From positions 94,724-158,723 of the forward strand of contig NW_020167554.1 in assembly GCF_001641265.1 (NCBI RefSeq): a DNA stretch of 64,000 nucleotides, read 5' to 3'. The notes below the pieces were generated by a model. That model had not been told where the DNA came from. It saw only the letters and a program-made list of their open reading frames with translations, and made no database searches. Made by a program: the position numbers and the translations under genes. This stretch comes from Pseudogymnoascus destructans (taxonomy: Eukaryota; Ascomycota; Leotiomycetes; Thelebolales; Thelebolaceae). Positions 1 to 10,524 of this stretch are shown here, one piece after another (within the stretch, counting starts at the first letter, position 1; every line of letters starts with the position of its first letter).

Positions 1-100
1 CCCGTGACTCATTTCCGATCGAAAAACAAGTTGGCCACTTCAGTTCAGATCTTCCATCTTTCTTCCATATCGGTCATCTATACCTTGGACTGCCTGGCTG

Positions 101-354
101 CCTTCTGCCTTCTGCCTTCTGCCTTCTGCCTTCTGCCTTCTGCCTTCTGCCTTCTGCCTTCTGCCTTCTGCCTTCTGCCTTCTGCCTTCTGCCTTCTGCC
201 TTCTGCCTTCTGCCTTCTGCCTTCTGCCTTCTGCCTTCTGCCTTCTGCCTTCTGCCTTCTGCCTTCTGCCTTCTGCCTTCTGCCTTCTGCCTTCTGCCTT
301 CTGCCTTCTGCCTTCTGCCTTCTGCCTTCTGCCTTCTGCCTTCTGCCTTCTGCC
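101..354. repeat. (CTTCTGC)n minisatellite
   Basis: About 36 near-perfect head-to-tail copies of a 7-bp unit. The array is open in several frames on both strands only because of its periodicity; there is no reason to call a protein here. Confidence 0.95.
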
Positions 355-440
355 CCTGCCTACCCTGCATCTCCTATCTTACGACTCCCCACACCCCACC
401 ATACTTCTCTCTTCTCATCGGCAAGTCCGTACGAGACACG

Positions 441-1055
441 ATGCCTGCTGTTGGACAGGTCTTTGTGGAAGACCTAAGCGAGGTCTTTGTGGATGCCAAC
501 ATCCACATTTACCTTCCTCCTGCTGCCCAGGAGTCCCTGCCCCGTCCTCTGCCTATGTTGGCACCTCGGGTGTACATGACTGTCCCGTACGGGACTACTG
601 GAAATGTTCGCCTTGAACACCCGCAAGAAATTGAAGGGTTCTACATCCAGGCAGCGGGAGAGAATGTCGCGCGGGTCTCCCAGGTGAGCATGGGTTGTGA
701 GCAGTGTGATGCTGCATGCGGAGAAGAGGGATCTCGGCAGATTCCCTTCTTTACAGTATGCATATCCTTTGGGAATGTGCAGGGTGGTGCCTGTGCTTCC
801 TGTGTCATGAAACATCAGGCCGCAGCCTGCTCTCTTCATGAGTACTTCCCTTCCCTGTTGACTTATGTACCTTTTAGCGTTCTTATGAGTCCGTACGAGC
901 TAACGCTTATAGATTCCTCCCAAGATGATCGGGAGCCCACCCCTCCTCCGAAGGATGACACTCCTCGTCCTGGAGAACGTGCTGGGACTCGGGCCCATGC
1001 GCGGAAGTTGGCACTTGAGGCTGCGCAAAGAAATGGTAGTAGGAATGCAGTTTAA
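441..1055 (+). CDS. Small Cys-rich protein, DUF3716-like
   Basis: An intronless 204-residue ORF. Its middle (about residues 90-131) holds a Cys pattern CEQC, then C, then GGACASC, then C, which resembles the short zinc-binding-like DUF3716 motif common in ascomycete repeat-rich genomes. The rest is Pro/Ser-rich at the C-terminus with a basic tail. The ORF lies just beyond the 3' end of a copia element and shares its striking density of CGTACG hexamers, so it may belong to that element or be captured with it. Function is unknown. Family assignment is from pattern only. Confidence 0.5.
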   Translation: MPAVGQVFVEDLSEVFVDANIHIYLPPAAQESLPRPLPMLAPRVYMTVPYGTTGNVRLEHPQEIEGFYIQAAGENVARVSQVSMGCEQCDAACGEEGSRQIPFFTVCISFGNVQGGACASCVMKHQAAACSLHEYFPSLLTYVPFSVLMSPYELTLIDSSQDDREPTPPPKDDTPRPGERAGTRAHARKLALEAAQRNGSRNAV

Positions 1056-1633
1056 GTAGGGATTTGGATGTACGGACTTGTGGTTCTTGGGTTTTTCTTG
1101 TTTTGCGGTGGCTTTCTTGTATAGATTGACAGAAATGGCAATGGATTTCTTGGTGATTCTTGTGCCATTCTTGTGACAGCTCCGTACGTAAGTGTAGATG
1201 TATGAAAAGTCAGGCATTCTCCTCTTTTTATATGGTAAAAGTCGGGGATTTCCCTTGTTACCCCTGATTTCCCCCCTTTTGTTGAAATGGGTTTTTTATT
1301 TCGAAAAAAATTTGAAATCCGCATGCATAGTGTTGTATCTAGCTCGTACGGATCTATGAAACTGTCGAAAAAGAGTGTATGTTTGTTAGGTCCCAAGGTA
1401 TTCCATTGGGAAAGTTGAAATAAGAGCGCATAGTGAAACTGGGTGTAACTGTAGGCGGCTTGGTGATTCTGAGAGTTCTATGTTCGTACGGAGCTCATCA
1501 GTCTCCTGTTCTTGTATTGCCTTGAATTTTAGTTGGTGAAGTAGAAATCTAGATCTTGTGATATAGGGGCTCGTTTCCGAGGTACAAAGGTAGCCACTGC
1601 TTCGTACAGAGTTGTGCTCTTAAGTAAGCACTC
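1056..1633. other. Gene-free stretch between the Cys-rich ORF and the copia element
   Basis: No supported coding frame. It carries three CGTACG hexamers (1183, 1345, 1485) and could include 3' sequence or LTR of the copia element, but no matching LTR partner could be identified by eye beyond 9499. Confidence 0.4.
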
Positions 1634-2281
1634 CTATAGGAGGTGCTTTATGTCCACAAGGTTTAAATGGTTAATAAACTCCTCGTGTCTTTGGCGTGGT
1701 AGGGCTTTTGTAAACCTGTCTGCTGGCATCTCATATGTAGCTATCCACTTGATATCGAGATTGCGTTTCTCTACCTCCTGTCTTAGCCAGTGGGAGTGAA
1801 TATCAATATGCTTGAGTTTCGTAACTAGCTTCAGGGACTCTTTGAGTGAGAGCGGTACGGTCTGCATATTGTCACATTGTAGGGTGAACTTCTCATTAAG
1901 ATCAAGTTTGATAGTTGAGAAAAATAGCTGCCACCAATAGAGCTGTTTTGCACTATGTGATAGAGCTAGAAGCTCAGCTTCTGTAGTTGAGGTTGATACA
2001 GTTTTCTGCTTCATACAGTGCCAGTCAATTGCTCCTCCAAAGAGTGTGAAGAGATACCCTTCTATACTCTTTCTTGTAGCTTTGCAATCTGCGTACGAAG
2101 CATCACTAGAGCATTGGAAGCATGGTGTATTGATCTTTGGTCCGTACTGGAGGGCTAGATGTTTTGTCTCCTTTAGATAGAGTATAAGTCGATCAACTGC
2201 TGCCATGTGGTCTGGTCCTGGGTTAACAAGGTATTCAGATAGTTTCTGCACTGTACGGGATATATCTGGTCTTGTAACCAC
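1634..2281 (-). pseudogene. Copia RT C-terminus and RNase H fragment
   Basis: The translation shows the RT end (TRPDI, then NPGPDH, then a LxYLKxT-type segment), the RNase H core SSDASYADC with the following SIEGYLF, STTEAEL, and the terminal KHIDIHSHWLRQE and MPADRFTKALP signatures. These are diagnostic for Ty1/copia polyproteins. The upstream RT palm with its YVDD box is not visible in the same frame, so the domain is incomplete. Confidence 0.85.
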
Positions 2282-2633
2282 TGCAGCTTATCCTTGCTTC
2301 TGGGTGTGCAATGGTTGCAAGGTAGACGTCATGTCTCCGTACGCTGTCTTCTGAACGCTCTGGTGTCATTTCAGGTGTCTGGAGTTGAGGCTCTTCATGT
2401 TGGACCTCTATCTCCTTTTGAGGTTCTACCTCTACTGCTTCCTCTTGTTGAAGAGCTTTATCTGTTGTTTCCACCTCGTACGGAGTTGATATTTCTTGTA
2501 GAGGTTGTAGAGCTGCGCGCTCCTCTTCATATTCCTCTCCTTCCTTTTCTAAAAGGTCAGGAAGTTCAATGAACTGGACTGTCTTTTGGAGCTCCAATTC
2601 TACAACTGTAGCTTCGTACGATGGATCATACAC
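2235..2633 (-). pseudogene. Copia polyprotein linker between integrase and RT
   Basis: A Glu/Gln-rich frame of 132 residues that overlaps the RT/RNase H frame by about 45 nt in another frame, marking a frameshift. Its composition matches the acidic, poorly conserved hinge between copia integrase and RT. The stretch 2640-3300 further upstream should hold integrase and RT sequence but is heavily degraded, with only short frames. Confidence 0.5.
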
Positions 2634-3304
2634 CTTTGTCTCATCAAAAGTAACGTCCCTGGTTACTATAACCCTCTTAAGATTTGAAACCCATATTCTA
2701 AAGATGTTTGTAGAGTTGTAGCCAATAAGATAGCCTATTTGGGTGTTCCTCTCTATCCTCTTTAGCCTTGGTTGCTTAAGGAGGAGTGCATAGGCTCTAC
2801 ATCCATAGGCGCGGATATGAGAGAGTAAGGGCTTAGTAAGCTCTGGCTTTTGAAGCTGCGAGGGTAGGGACTGGAGTAGAAGTCCGTACGGAGTCTCATC
2901 ATTAATGACAGATGATGGAGACCGGTTTATAAGGTAACCTGCAGTCCGAAATATTTCAGGCCAAATTCCTTGTGGTAGGTTGCCTGTTTCCTTATAAAGC
3001 TCGTGAGCATGTGATTATCGTACGGCCTGAACGTTCGATTCCACCATTTGGTTCGGCAGTGTACGGGGGTGTAAGCTGCACTTCGTATCCTTCATCTGCA
3101 ATGCATCCCATTCATCTCCAAGTGATTTCTCACCATCAAGAAAGAAGATCTTTACCTTATAACCCCATCGTCTCTGTACGTAGCTTACAAAGTCCTTAAT
3201 TGTTTATAGGACTGTGCCTTGCCTCTTGTCTTTAATGGTGTAGACATGGTTCATGCAGCAGAAATCACACTGTAAGTGTAGCGCCTCTGGCATCTGGATA
3301 AGGT

Positions 3305-3559
3305 CTAGGTGCACCTTCTCATAAGGGATCTGTGACTGTGGTGTAGATCTTCGGGAGATCCTTTTTGTAGCATGGGTAAGGTGGCAGACTGTGCAGTGTC
3401 GTACGAATCCATGTCTGTGACAATAACCCCTTGGGTCTTCTCTTGGAGCTTCCTTATTGCGTTTTGATTAAGGTGGCCCATTCCATTATGCCACTCCTTT
3501 GCAGTGCCTGTTAGGTCTTTGCGAGGTCCGTACGAGGATAGAACAGCATCTTGGTGCAC
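3305..3559 (-). pseudogene. Copia gag-pre-integrase fragment
   Basis: The frame contains a WHNGMGHLNQNAIRKL segment, the HHCC-type zinc-binding entry of copia integrase (consensus WHxRLGHxN). It ends near 3580, exactly where the solo LTR1 at 3581-4055 interrupts the element. Confidence 0.75.
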
Positions 3560-3580
3560 TTGAGTCGTTGATAGGGCTGT

Positions 3581-4055
3581 TGTAACGCTGACTTCTAAAC
3601 GATAGAAGACACAGAGGTTCTCTTGCGTAAAGGTTTACTTATCAGAGGAGGCAGGGGATCAGACACAAAGGCTTCAAGTAACACGTTACTAGTATATAAC
3701 AAATACTGTATTGAGTTGAGCACGAAGCTCCTATCTAAGGAAATACTATCTACTTATATAGTGGCGTCGTGCCTAGTGGACTCTTGGGAACTCACTCGAG
3801 TCCTCGGAGTCCTGGACTCTTAGGACTCTTCTCATCATCCTGCGAGTCCATCACGTGCCTAGTGGACTCCTGGGAACTCACTCGAGTCCTCGGAGTCCTG
3901 GACTCTTAGGACTCTTCTCATCATCCTGCGAGTCCGTCACGTGATACTTTCGGAACTACTATTCCCCGCTGCCCCTCCAGGTACCAGGGCCGGTCTCATG
4001 CGACCTCCCTCCTTCCTGTCCTGTAGTTGGCCAGCCTTCTTGTTCCGTCGTAACA
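3581..4055 (-). mobile_element. Solo LTR1 (copy a), 475 bp, TSD GCTGT
   Basis: The block runs TGTAACGCTG...GTCGTAACA and is flanked by GCTGT at 3576-3580 and 4056-4060, a perfect 5-bp target duplication. The TATA-like box reads CACTATATAAGTAG on the minus strand, so the LTR orientation is minus. It contains a 76-bp internal tandem duplication (units near 3781 and 3857). Confidence 0.9.
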
Positions 4056-4350
4056 GCTGTGTTTTAAAGGACTTTTGTATTGTCATTCTTAATATATTCA
4101 AGGACCCATTGTCCATGGATAACTGGAGTGTTGCAGAACAGCTTTCCTTCATACGTGAGTCCTTCTGTAGCTGTATTCCAATGGACTCCCTTTTGGATGA
4201 ATCATTTTAAGGATGCAACAGAGGTGTGAAATGAGGAAACAAGGGCTGTTTCTTGGAGTGTTATGGTTCGTACGGACTTTGTGTCCTTTCCAACCTGGAC
4301 TTTGATGTCCATGGACCCAAACCCTTCAATCCTTACTCTCTGGTCTCCAG

Positions 4351-5129
4351 CTAAGAGGTAGTTTCGTCCTCACATTCCTTTAGGTTGTAGAACCTCGTAC
4401 GGTCGTTACAGACATGAATTGTAGCTCCAGAATCAAGGATTGTGCTCCTTGCAAGCTCATAGGTTGAGAGGGTAAGACCTTGAGTGACTTGGAAGGCTGT
4501 TGCAAAGGAAACAAGTAGATCCTGGTTCGTACGGGGTTGTCCTCCGTTCGCCTTGTCCTGGTCTATTGCCCTTTGAATGCAGTATTGAAAGCCTGGCTTT
4601 TCACTTATGTAGGTGTCAACTTTAGCTTCAATGTCTCGGTTTGGCTTCCATGAATTCGTATGCTTCGACTTCATGACATATAAGCAGTCCCTCCACTTAT
4701 GGATAGAGACACAAGGGCAATCTGTTCGGGGCTCCTTCTTCTTCTTCCCGTTACTCCAACCCTGTTGTCCTTGTTGTAGGTTGTTCATATGGTTCTGAAG
4801 GGTAGCAGATGTCTCATTATCGCCTTCTTGTGTTGTGAAAACTCCATGTTCCCCCCGAGACTTCTGGTCATATCTTGCCTGTCTCTGGTTGATTCGATAG
4901 GTCCGTACCACCTCCTCAAACTCACATTCCTTTGTCCCTTTGTTGAGTTTGAATGTCCATGGACCTTGAAATTCGCAGGGTCCTATTGCTTTAAGGAAGT
5001 AATATATCGCATCGTATGGGTCGATGACTTCTGGTGCTCGGAGTGTATGGCCTTGTGTGTAGAGGGTCTCCCATTTTAAGAGCCACTCTTCAAGGTCTAC
5101 TCCTCTTTGTATTTTGGATACTTTTGCCC
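4351..5129 (-). pseudogene. Copia gag C-terminus and aspartic protease fragment
   Basis: The minus-strand frame is open from 5134 to 4351. It carries a gag-like segment (QRGVDLEEWLLKWETLY) and the protease signature ILDSGATIHVCND, in which DSGA is the retropepsin active-site motif. At 5130 it is cut by insertion of the nested LTR2 pair. Confidence 0.8.
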
Positions 5130-5134
5130 ACTCA

Positions 5135-6979
5135 TGTCATACTGACATTCGTTGCACTCAGTTTGCTATCAAACTCAAGAGCAAACTTAGAAATCTCCTC
5201 CTCAAACCTACAAGTCACTATACATATTTTGGCTTGTCACACCAACAACAAGAGCAATACTACTCAATGATTGCTACAACCCTCTATGATTCATTACACG
5301 TCATTGCTCCTTAGTTACTGGGCCGATATGACCACATAGCATATCTCTACAACCCTCTATGATTCATTACATGACATCACTCCTTAGTTACTGGGCTAAT
5401 ACTACACATGACATATCTCTATCAACTAGAGGCCTAGGAACATGAACGATAGCTCCAAAAGCTTCTAAAACCATCTATGATTCATTACACGTCATCACTC
5501 CTTAGTTACCCACAAGATTGGTTAAGTTATGACATAATCTGTCTATAGGGGTACTCTGACCTTGGACCTCCTTTCACTTCCTATTGGCTAGGAACCTAGG
5601 AGATGGTTCTATGGGATTCTCTTACGTCACCTACAGTTACCAAGCCTGGTTAGTCATGGAAAGTCATGGAAAAGAGAACTACACTCCTTTAGCATAAATA
5701 GGATTGCCCTTTCCTTAAGAAAGGGCAAGCAGACAATACAGTAAATTGACTATCACATACTTCCACGTCTTTTCCAAGCTTCCAAGCATTGATCTTGTTA
5801 CTTCTTGTTTCTGAAAAGTCAGTGAGGTGCTAACCTCTGACTTATCTCTGAGTTCTCAGACTCAACATTTGTTACAACTTGTCTAAACCACTCCACTACA
5901 TCATACACCTAATTGCTGCATTGTGGAATAGTCTAAGCTACGATGTAATGGTGGGTGCACCAGATATGAGAATCTAGCCACCCAAGGAAGGGATGAATTT
6001 ACTAATACAACACACTGTCTTAGGAAACAGAGCCAAAGGGTTGTAGCTTAGACTATTCCACAATGCAGCAATTAGGTGTATGATGTAGTGAAGTGGTTTA
6101 GACAAGTTGTAACAAATGTTGAGTCTGAGAACTCAGGGGTAAGTCAGAGGTTAGCACCTCACTGACTTTTCAAAAACAGAGAATAACAAGATCAATGCTT
6201 GGAAGCTTGGAAAAGACGTAGAAGTATGTGCTAGTCGATTTACTGTATTGCCTGCTTGCCCTTTCTTAAGGAAAGGGCAATCCTATTTATGCCAAAGGAG
6301 TGTAGTTCTCTCATTTTCCATGACTTTCCATGACTAACCAGGCTTGGTAAATGTATTAGAAATCAAGTGCGACCCACAACTAGCTTGCTAATCATGTAGT
6401 GAACGTAAGAGAATCCCATAGAACCATCTCTTGGGTTCCTAGCCTATAGGAAGTGAAAAGGAGGTCCAAGGTCAGAGTACCTATAGACAAATTATGTCAT
6501 AACTTAACCAATCTTGTGGGTAACTAAGGAGCGATGACGTGTAATGAATCATAGAGGGTTGTAGAAGCTTCTAGAGCTATCGTTCATGTTCCTAGGCCTC
6601 TAGTTGGTGGAGATATGCCATGTGGTAGTATTGGCCCACCCCCTTAAGGAGGAGATTTTCTTAATAACTTGTTCAATGAGTGTTCAAATGATATGCCGTG
6701 ATGTATGTAGCATAAACAGATGTAGTAGAAGAGTTTGCAGCAATCGTTGAGTAGTATTGCTTCTGTTGTTGGTGTGATAAGCCAAGATATGTATGGTGAC
6801 TTGTAGGTTTGAGGAGGAGATTTCTAAGTTTGCTCTTGAGTTTGATAGCAAACTGAGTGCAACGAATGTCAGTATGACATACGACCCTTTGGCTCTTTCC
6901 TAAGACAGTGTGTTGTCTTAGTAAAATCATCCCTTCCTTGGGTGGCTAGATTCTCACATCTGGTGCACCCACCATTACA
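5135..6979 (+). mobile_element. Solo LTR2 (copy alpha), split by copy beta, TSD ACTCA
   Basis: Starts TGTCATACTGAC and ends CACCCACCATTACA. Flanks ACTCA at 5130-5134 and 6980-6984 are a perfect 5-bp duplication. Without the nested copy beta (5944-6879) and one TACGA it is about 904 bp. A TATA-like GCATAAATAGG near 5694 gives the plus orientation. The same block at 32220 is followed by gypsy gag, so the family is Ty3/gypsy. Confidence 0.9.
5944..6879 (-). mobile_element. Solo LTR2 (copy beta) nested in copy alpha, TSD TACGA
   Basis: An inverted 936-bp copy of LTR2 inserted within copy alpha. TACGA flanks it at 5939-5943 and 6880-6884. Copy alpha resumes directly afterwards with CCCTTTGGCTC, matching the uninterrupted copy at 33048. 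The pair forms an almost spacer-less palindrome with arms of about 800 bp. Confidence 0.93.
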
Positions 6980-7013
6980 ACTCACTCCTCCATTCCTCAA
7001 GCCTAGCTCGTGT

Positions 7014-7552
7014 AGTTGGTGCAAACCTGTAAGGACAGTTCGAACCGAGGCTGACCTTCAAGTCTGCAGAAGTATCTGAAGTATAATGTGAAGACTTCGA
7101 TACTCTAAGCAGTAGGACAAGGTATAGTAGTTCAGGCTCCAAAGCATATACTTTATACCACAGGGGCCAAGTGGTGAGACTAACAGGTTGGCCAAGTGGT
7201 TCGACTCGAAGTAAGGGAATGCAAAGTAAGTCGAAGCAGGAGGAATTGCAGGAAGGCCAAGTAGTATATATTTTGCTAGCTAAAGATCAATAAGAGACAT
7301 GAGCAATAAGTGCTTATATAACAGTAAAAATCCCTAGTGCCAAATAAGCGAAGGCACTAATTAACTGAACCCTAGCTAAGCGAGCCCTAGTGCAGCAAGC
7401 CAATAACAAGAGAGCCTAAGCCAGTAGTCAACATTTGGGCTGATCTAGGTCAGCAAGTGAAGCGAAGTGAGCGAAGTGAGCGAAGCAGGTGAAGTGAATG
7501 ACATAGTGAAATAAGTACTAGAGACTAAAGCGAATCGAAGGGTCGTGACACA
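7014..7552 (-). mobile_element. Probable solo LTR of a third family
   Basis: The minus-strand block reads from TGTGTCACGACCC to CAACTACA, the kind of termini seen on fungal gypsy LTRs. It separates two parts of the copia gag (…HDTPS before, ARLEEWRSEW after). No clear target duplication is visible, so the exact ends are uncertain. It holds short direct repeats of AAGTGAGCG type near 7461-7490. Confidence 0.5.
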
Positions 7553-7792
7553 AATATCGAAGGAGTGTCATGACAAAACTGCTCCTTAAGCCTTACTAGC
7601 ATTTCGTATGTAGTATCACAATTGTATGTGTATGGTAGGAAGTCCCATCTAATAGTTTCTTGGATCTTAGACCGTAGCCCCTGAATTGCTTCCTCCTGTT
7701 TCTCCCATATTTTTCGATCATATTGGAAGTCCACTTGTAGGTTTCGAAGCTCTTCCTTCTGGTCATGTGTGAGAGATCCGTATGTAATTGGT
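7553..7792 (-). pseudogene. Copia gag fragment (middle)
   Basis: The frame begins inside the LTR2 copy gamma, then reads ITYGSLTHDQKEELRNLQ and ends after LKEQFCHDTPS. The pattern (charged helices, then WDFL, then LVRLKEQF) fits a copia UBN2/gag domain. Its upstream partner is at 9209-9375, on the other side of copy gamma, in the frame ending QPIIP. Confidence 0.7.
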
Positions 7793-9203
7793 TGTAATGG
7801 TGGGTGCACCAGATGTGAGAATCTAGCCACCCAAAGAAGGGATGATTTTACTAAGACAACACACTGTCTTAGGAAACAGAGCCAAAGGGTTGTAGCTTAG
7901 ACTATTCCACAATGCAGCAATCAGGTGTGTGATGTAGTGAAGTGGTTCAGACAAGTTGCAACAAATGTTGAGTCTGGGAACTCAGGGGTAAGTCAGAGGT
8001 TAACACCTCACTGACTTTTCAGAAACAAGGAGTAACAAGATGAATGCTTGGAAGCTTGGAAAAGACGTAGAAGTATGTGATAGTCGATTTACTGTATTGC
8101 CTGCTTGCCCTTTCTTAAGGAAAGGGCAATCCTATTTATGCCAAAGGAGTGTAGTTCTCTCATTTTCCATGACTTTCCATGACTAACCAGGCTTGGTAAA
8201 TGTATTAGAAATCAAGTGCGACCCACAACTAGCTTGCTAATCATGTAGCGAACGTAAGAGAATCCCATAGAACCATCTCTTGTGTTCCTAGCCTATAGGA
8301 AGTGAAAAGGAGGTCCAAGGTCAGAGTACCTATAGACAAATTATGTCATAACTTAACCAATCTTGTGAGTAACTAAGGAGCGATGACGTGTAATGAATCA
8401 TAGATGGTTGTAGAAGCTTCTAGAGCTATCTGTAACGCTGACTTCTAAACGATAGAAGACACAGAGGTTCTCTTGCGTAAAGGTTTACTTATCAGAGGAG
8501 GCAGGGGATCAGACACAAAGGCTTCAAGTAACACGTTACTAGTATATAACAAATACTGTATTGAGTTGAGCACGAAGCTCCTATCTAAGGAAATACTATC
8601 TACTTATATAGTGGCGTCGTGCCTAGTGGACTCTTGGGAACTCACTTGAGTCCTCGGAGTCCTGGACTCTTAGGACTCTTCTCATCATCCTGCGAGTCCG
8701 TCACGTGCCTAGTGGACTCCTGGGAACTCACTCGAGTCCTCGGAGTCCTGGACTCTTAGGACTCTTCTCATCATCCTGCGAGTCCGTCACGTGATACTTT
8801 CGGAACTACTATTCCCCGCTGCCCCTCCAGGTACCAGGGCCGGTCTCATGCGACCTCCCTCCTTCCTGTCCTGTAGTTGGCCAGCCTTCTTGTTCCGTCG
8901 TAACACTATCGTTCATGTTCCTAGGCCTCTAGTTGGTGGAGATATGCCATGTGGTAGTATTGGCCCATCCCCTTAAGGAGGATATTTTCTTAATAACTTG
9001 TTCAATGAGTGTCCAAATGATATGCCATGATGTATGTAGCATAAACAGATGTAGTAGAAGAGTTTGCAGCAATCGTTGAGTAGTATTGCTCTTGTTGTTG
9101 ATAAGCCAAGATATGTATGGTGACTTGTAGGTTTGAGGAGGAGATTTCTAAGTTTGCTCTTGAGTTTGATAGCAAACTGAGTGCAACGAATGTCAGTATG
9201 ACA
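7793..9203 (-). mobile_element. Solo LTR2 (copy gamma) containing LTR1 copy b
   Basis: Begins TGTAATGGTGGG and ends CAGTATGACA. It is about 931 bp after removing LTR1 copy b. Flanks TTGGT (7788-7792) and GTGGT (9204-9208) agree at four of five bases, consistent with an older insertion. Confidence 0.85.
8431..8905 (-). mobile_element. Solo LTR1 (copy b), 475 bp, TSD CTATC
   Basis: Nearly identical to copy a. CTATC flanks it at 8426-8430 and 8906-8910, and LTR2 copies alpha and beta show the uninterrupted target. This gives an insertion order: copia, then LTR2, then LTR1. Confidence 0.93.
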
Positions 9204-9208
9204 GTGGT

Positions 9209-9499
9209 ATGATTGGTTGGGAGGCTTCGATTGATTTGTTGGGCTGTCTGACTTGATGTTGCTCTTGTTGACACCCGTGGAGTAGTCTGAGGGACCATGC
9301 CACTACCAGCCTGAGCTGCAGTCCGTACGAAGTTAGGAACTGGCCTAACAGGTGGTACGAGAATAGGGGGGTCATCTAATGCTGGATTAATATAACTCCA
9401 CACTCCTGTCTTCATTGAAGCTGTCTTAATCGTCTCTAGCCACTCATCCCAGTCTTTTGGGTTGGTGAGGACCACCCCCACCTTCTGTAGGGTCGCCAT
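9209..9499 (-). pseudogene. Copia gag N-terminus
   Basis: Starts MATLQKVGVVLTNPKDWDEW, a typical copia gag opening, and continues through a Pro-rich stretch. The frame that rejoins the downstream gag piece is a different one (ending QPIIP), so a frameshift lies between about 9375 and 9300. Confidence 0.7.
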
Positions 9500-10524
9500 T
9501 ATGATGGTGATCGACTCCTAGGAGGGGTTTGAGGTCTGTACGATGTTCGAAGACGTTCAAAATGTGACCTAGATGTGCTCCGGGCTCATAACTGTTGAGT
9601 AATAAATGTATATATTCCTGACTATGTAACCTATACTTGGCTTTACCGATAATCCGTATGGAGATCACGGGAGATCATGTGACTATTACAACATTATACA
9701 TATTATCTACACATGATTGTTAACCAACCCTAGTCCCGTGACCGGTTTCTTGGCAGACCGATGGGGAACCGTGGGTTATGAGCTTCAGACCGGACGGACC
9801 GGACCATGGTTCGGTCTGTCGGGGGACCGATGGGGTAGGTCCCCCGTGACGCACACTACCGGTGGTCTAGGTTCCCCATGACGTACCCTAATCCTCTCCA
9901 ACACCGCCTCACTCTACCCCTTAAGAAACAGCTCTGTCCCCGTCGGCCCGGGCGCTATCCCATTCACCATGACACCCTTGCCAAATCTTTCGACAGCACC
10001 CTCACTATCTGCTCCACGGCCCCCTTCGATGCCAGGTACGGCAAGTTCGCTGAAACAAGAAATATACTGCAGAAAGTAAGAAGGAAATCAAGCTACTTAT
10101 ACCTCTCTCATTCGCACGCCCGACTGTCCCCACCTCCCTACTCGTCGTCGTGCGTCTTAGGAATCCTCCGTATATGCGGCCGACGTGGCCGGCGTAACTC
10201 TTGTTACCGTGCGGCCGCGTCGGCCGCAAACTAAAGCTTTAACCTTAATCCCCACATGCGCCCGCCCGGTTTCCGATGTAATAAGGGCACAGACAGGATG
10301 TATTTCCCAAACGAGGATATGCATCCGAACTGAGTGAAATCGTGGCGAATGTTAGGGATAAACGAGCTGAGGGAGGCTCAAATATCAAGAATGCGGGGAT
10401 AGGGCGAAGCAGGACTTCCTCATTGAAGACGTAGTTAAGTATGTATTTGGAAAAAGAGCTAGGTTGGACTAATTCCGAAGAGTAAATCCTATTAAGATCT
10501 TCTCAACACTTCAACCATGATCAT
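9500..10524. other. Gene-free stretch
   Basis: No supported gene. 9720-9900 is GC-rich with GGGGACCGATGGGG-type short repeats, possibly the 5' leader or LTR of the copia element. The part nearest 10524 is the 3' flank of the PNGase A-like gene. Confidence 0.4.

Larger units (their letters stand above)
1634..9499 (-). mobile_element. Degenerate Ty1/copia retrotransposon, broken by nested LTRs
   Basis: Reading leftwards on the minus strand the pieces occur in copia order: gag N-terminus (9499-9209), gag middle (7792-7553), gag C-terminus and protease (about 5129-4351), gag-pre-integrase (3559-3305), hinge (2633-2235) and RT/RNase H (2281-1634). The gaps are solo LTRs at 7793-9203, 5135-6979 and 3581-4055 and an LTR-like block at 7014-7552. 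Frames on either side of the insertions rejoin as plausible gag, for example across 7013 and 6985 into 5129, so the element was a single unit before being interrupted. Stops and frameshifts make it inactive. Confidence 0.85.

Noticed and set aside
4..477. 157-codon frame across the first minisatellite
   Set aside because: Made of a 7-bp repeat that is open by periodicity; no start context or domain.
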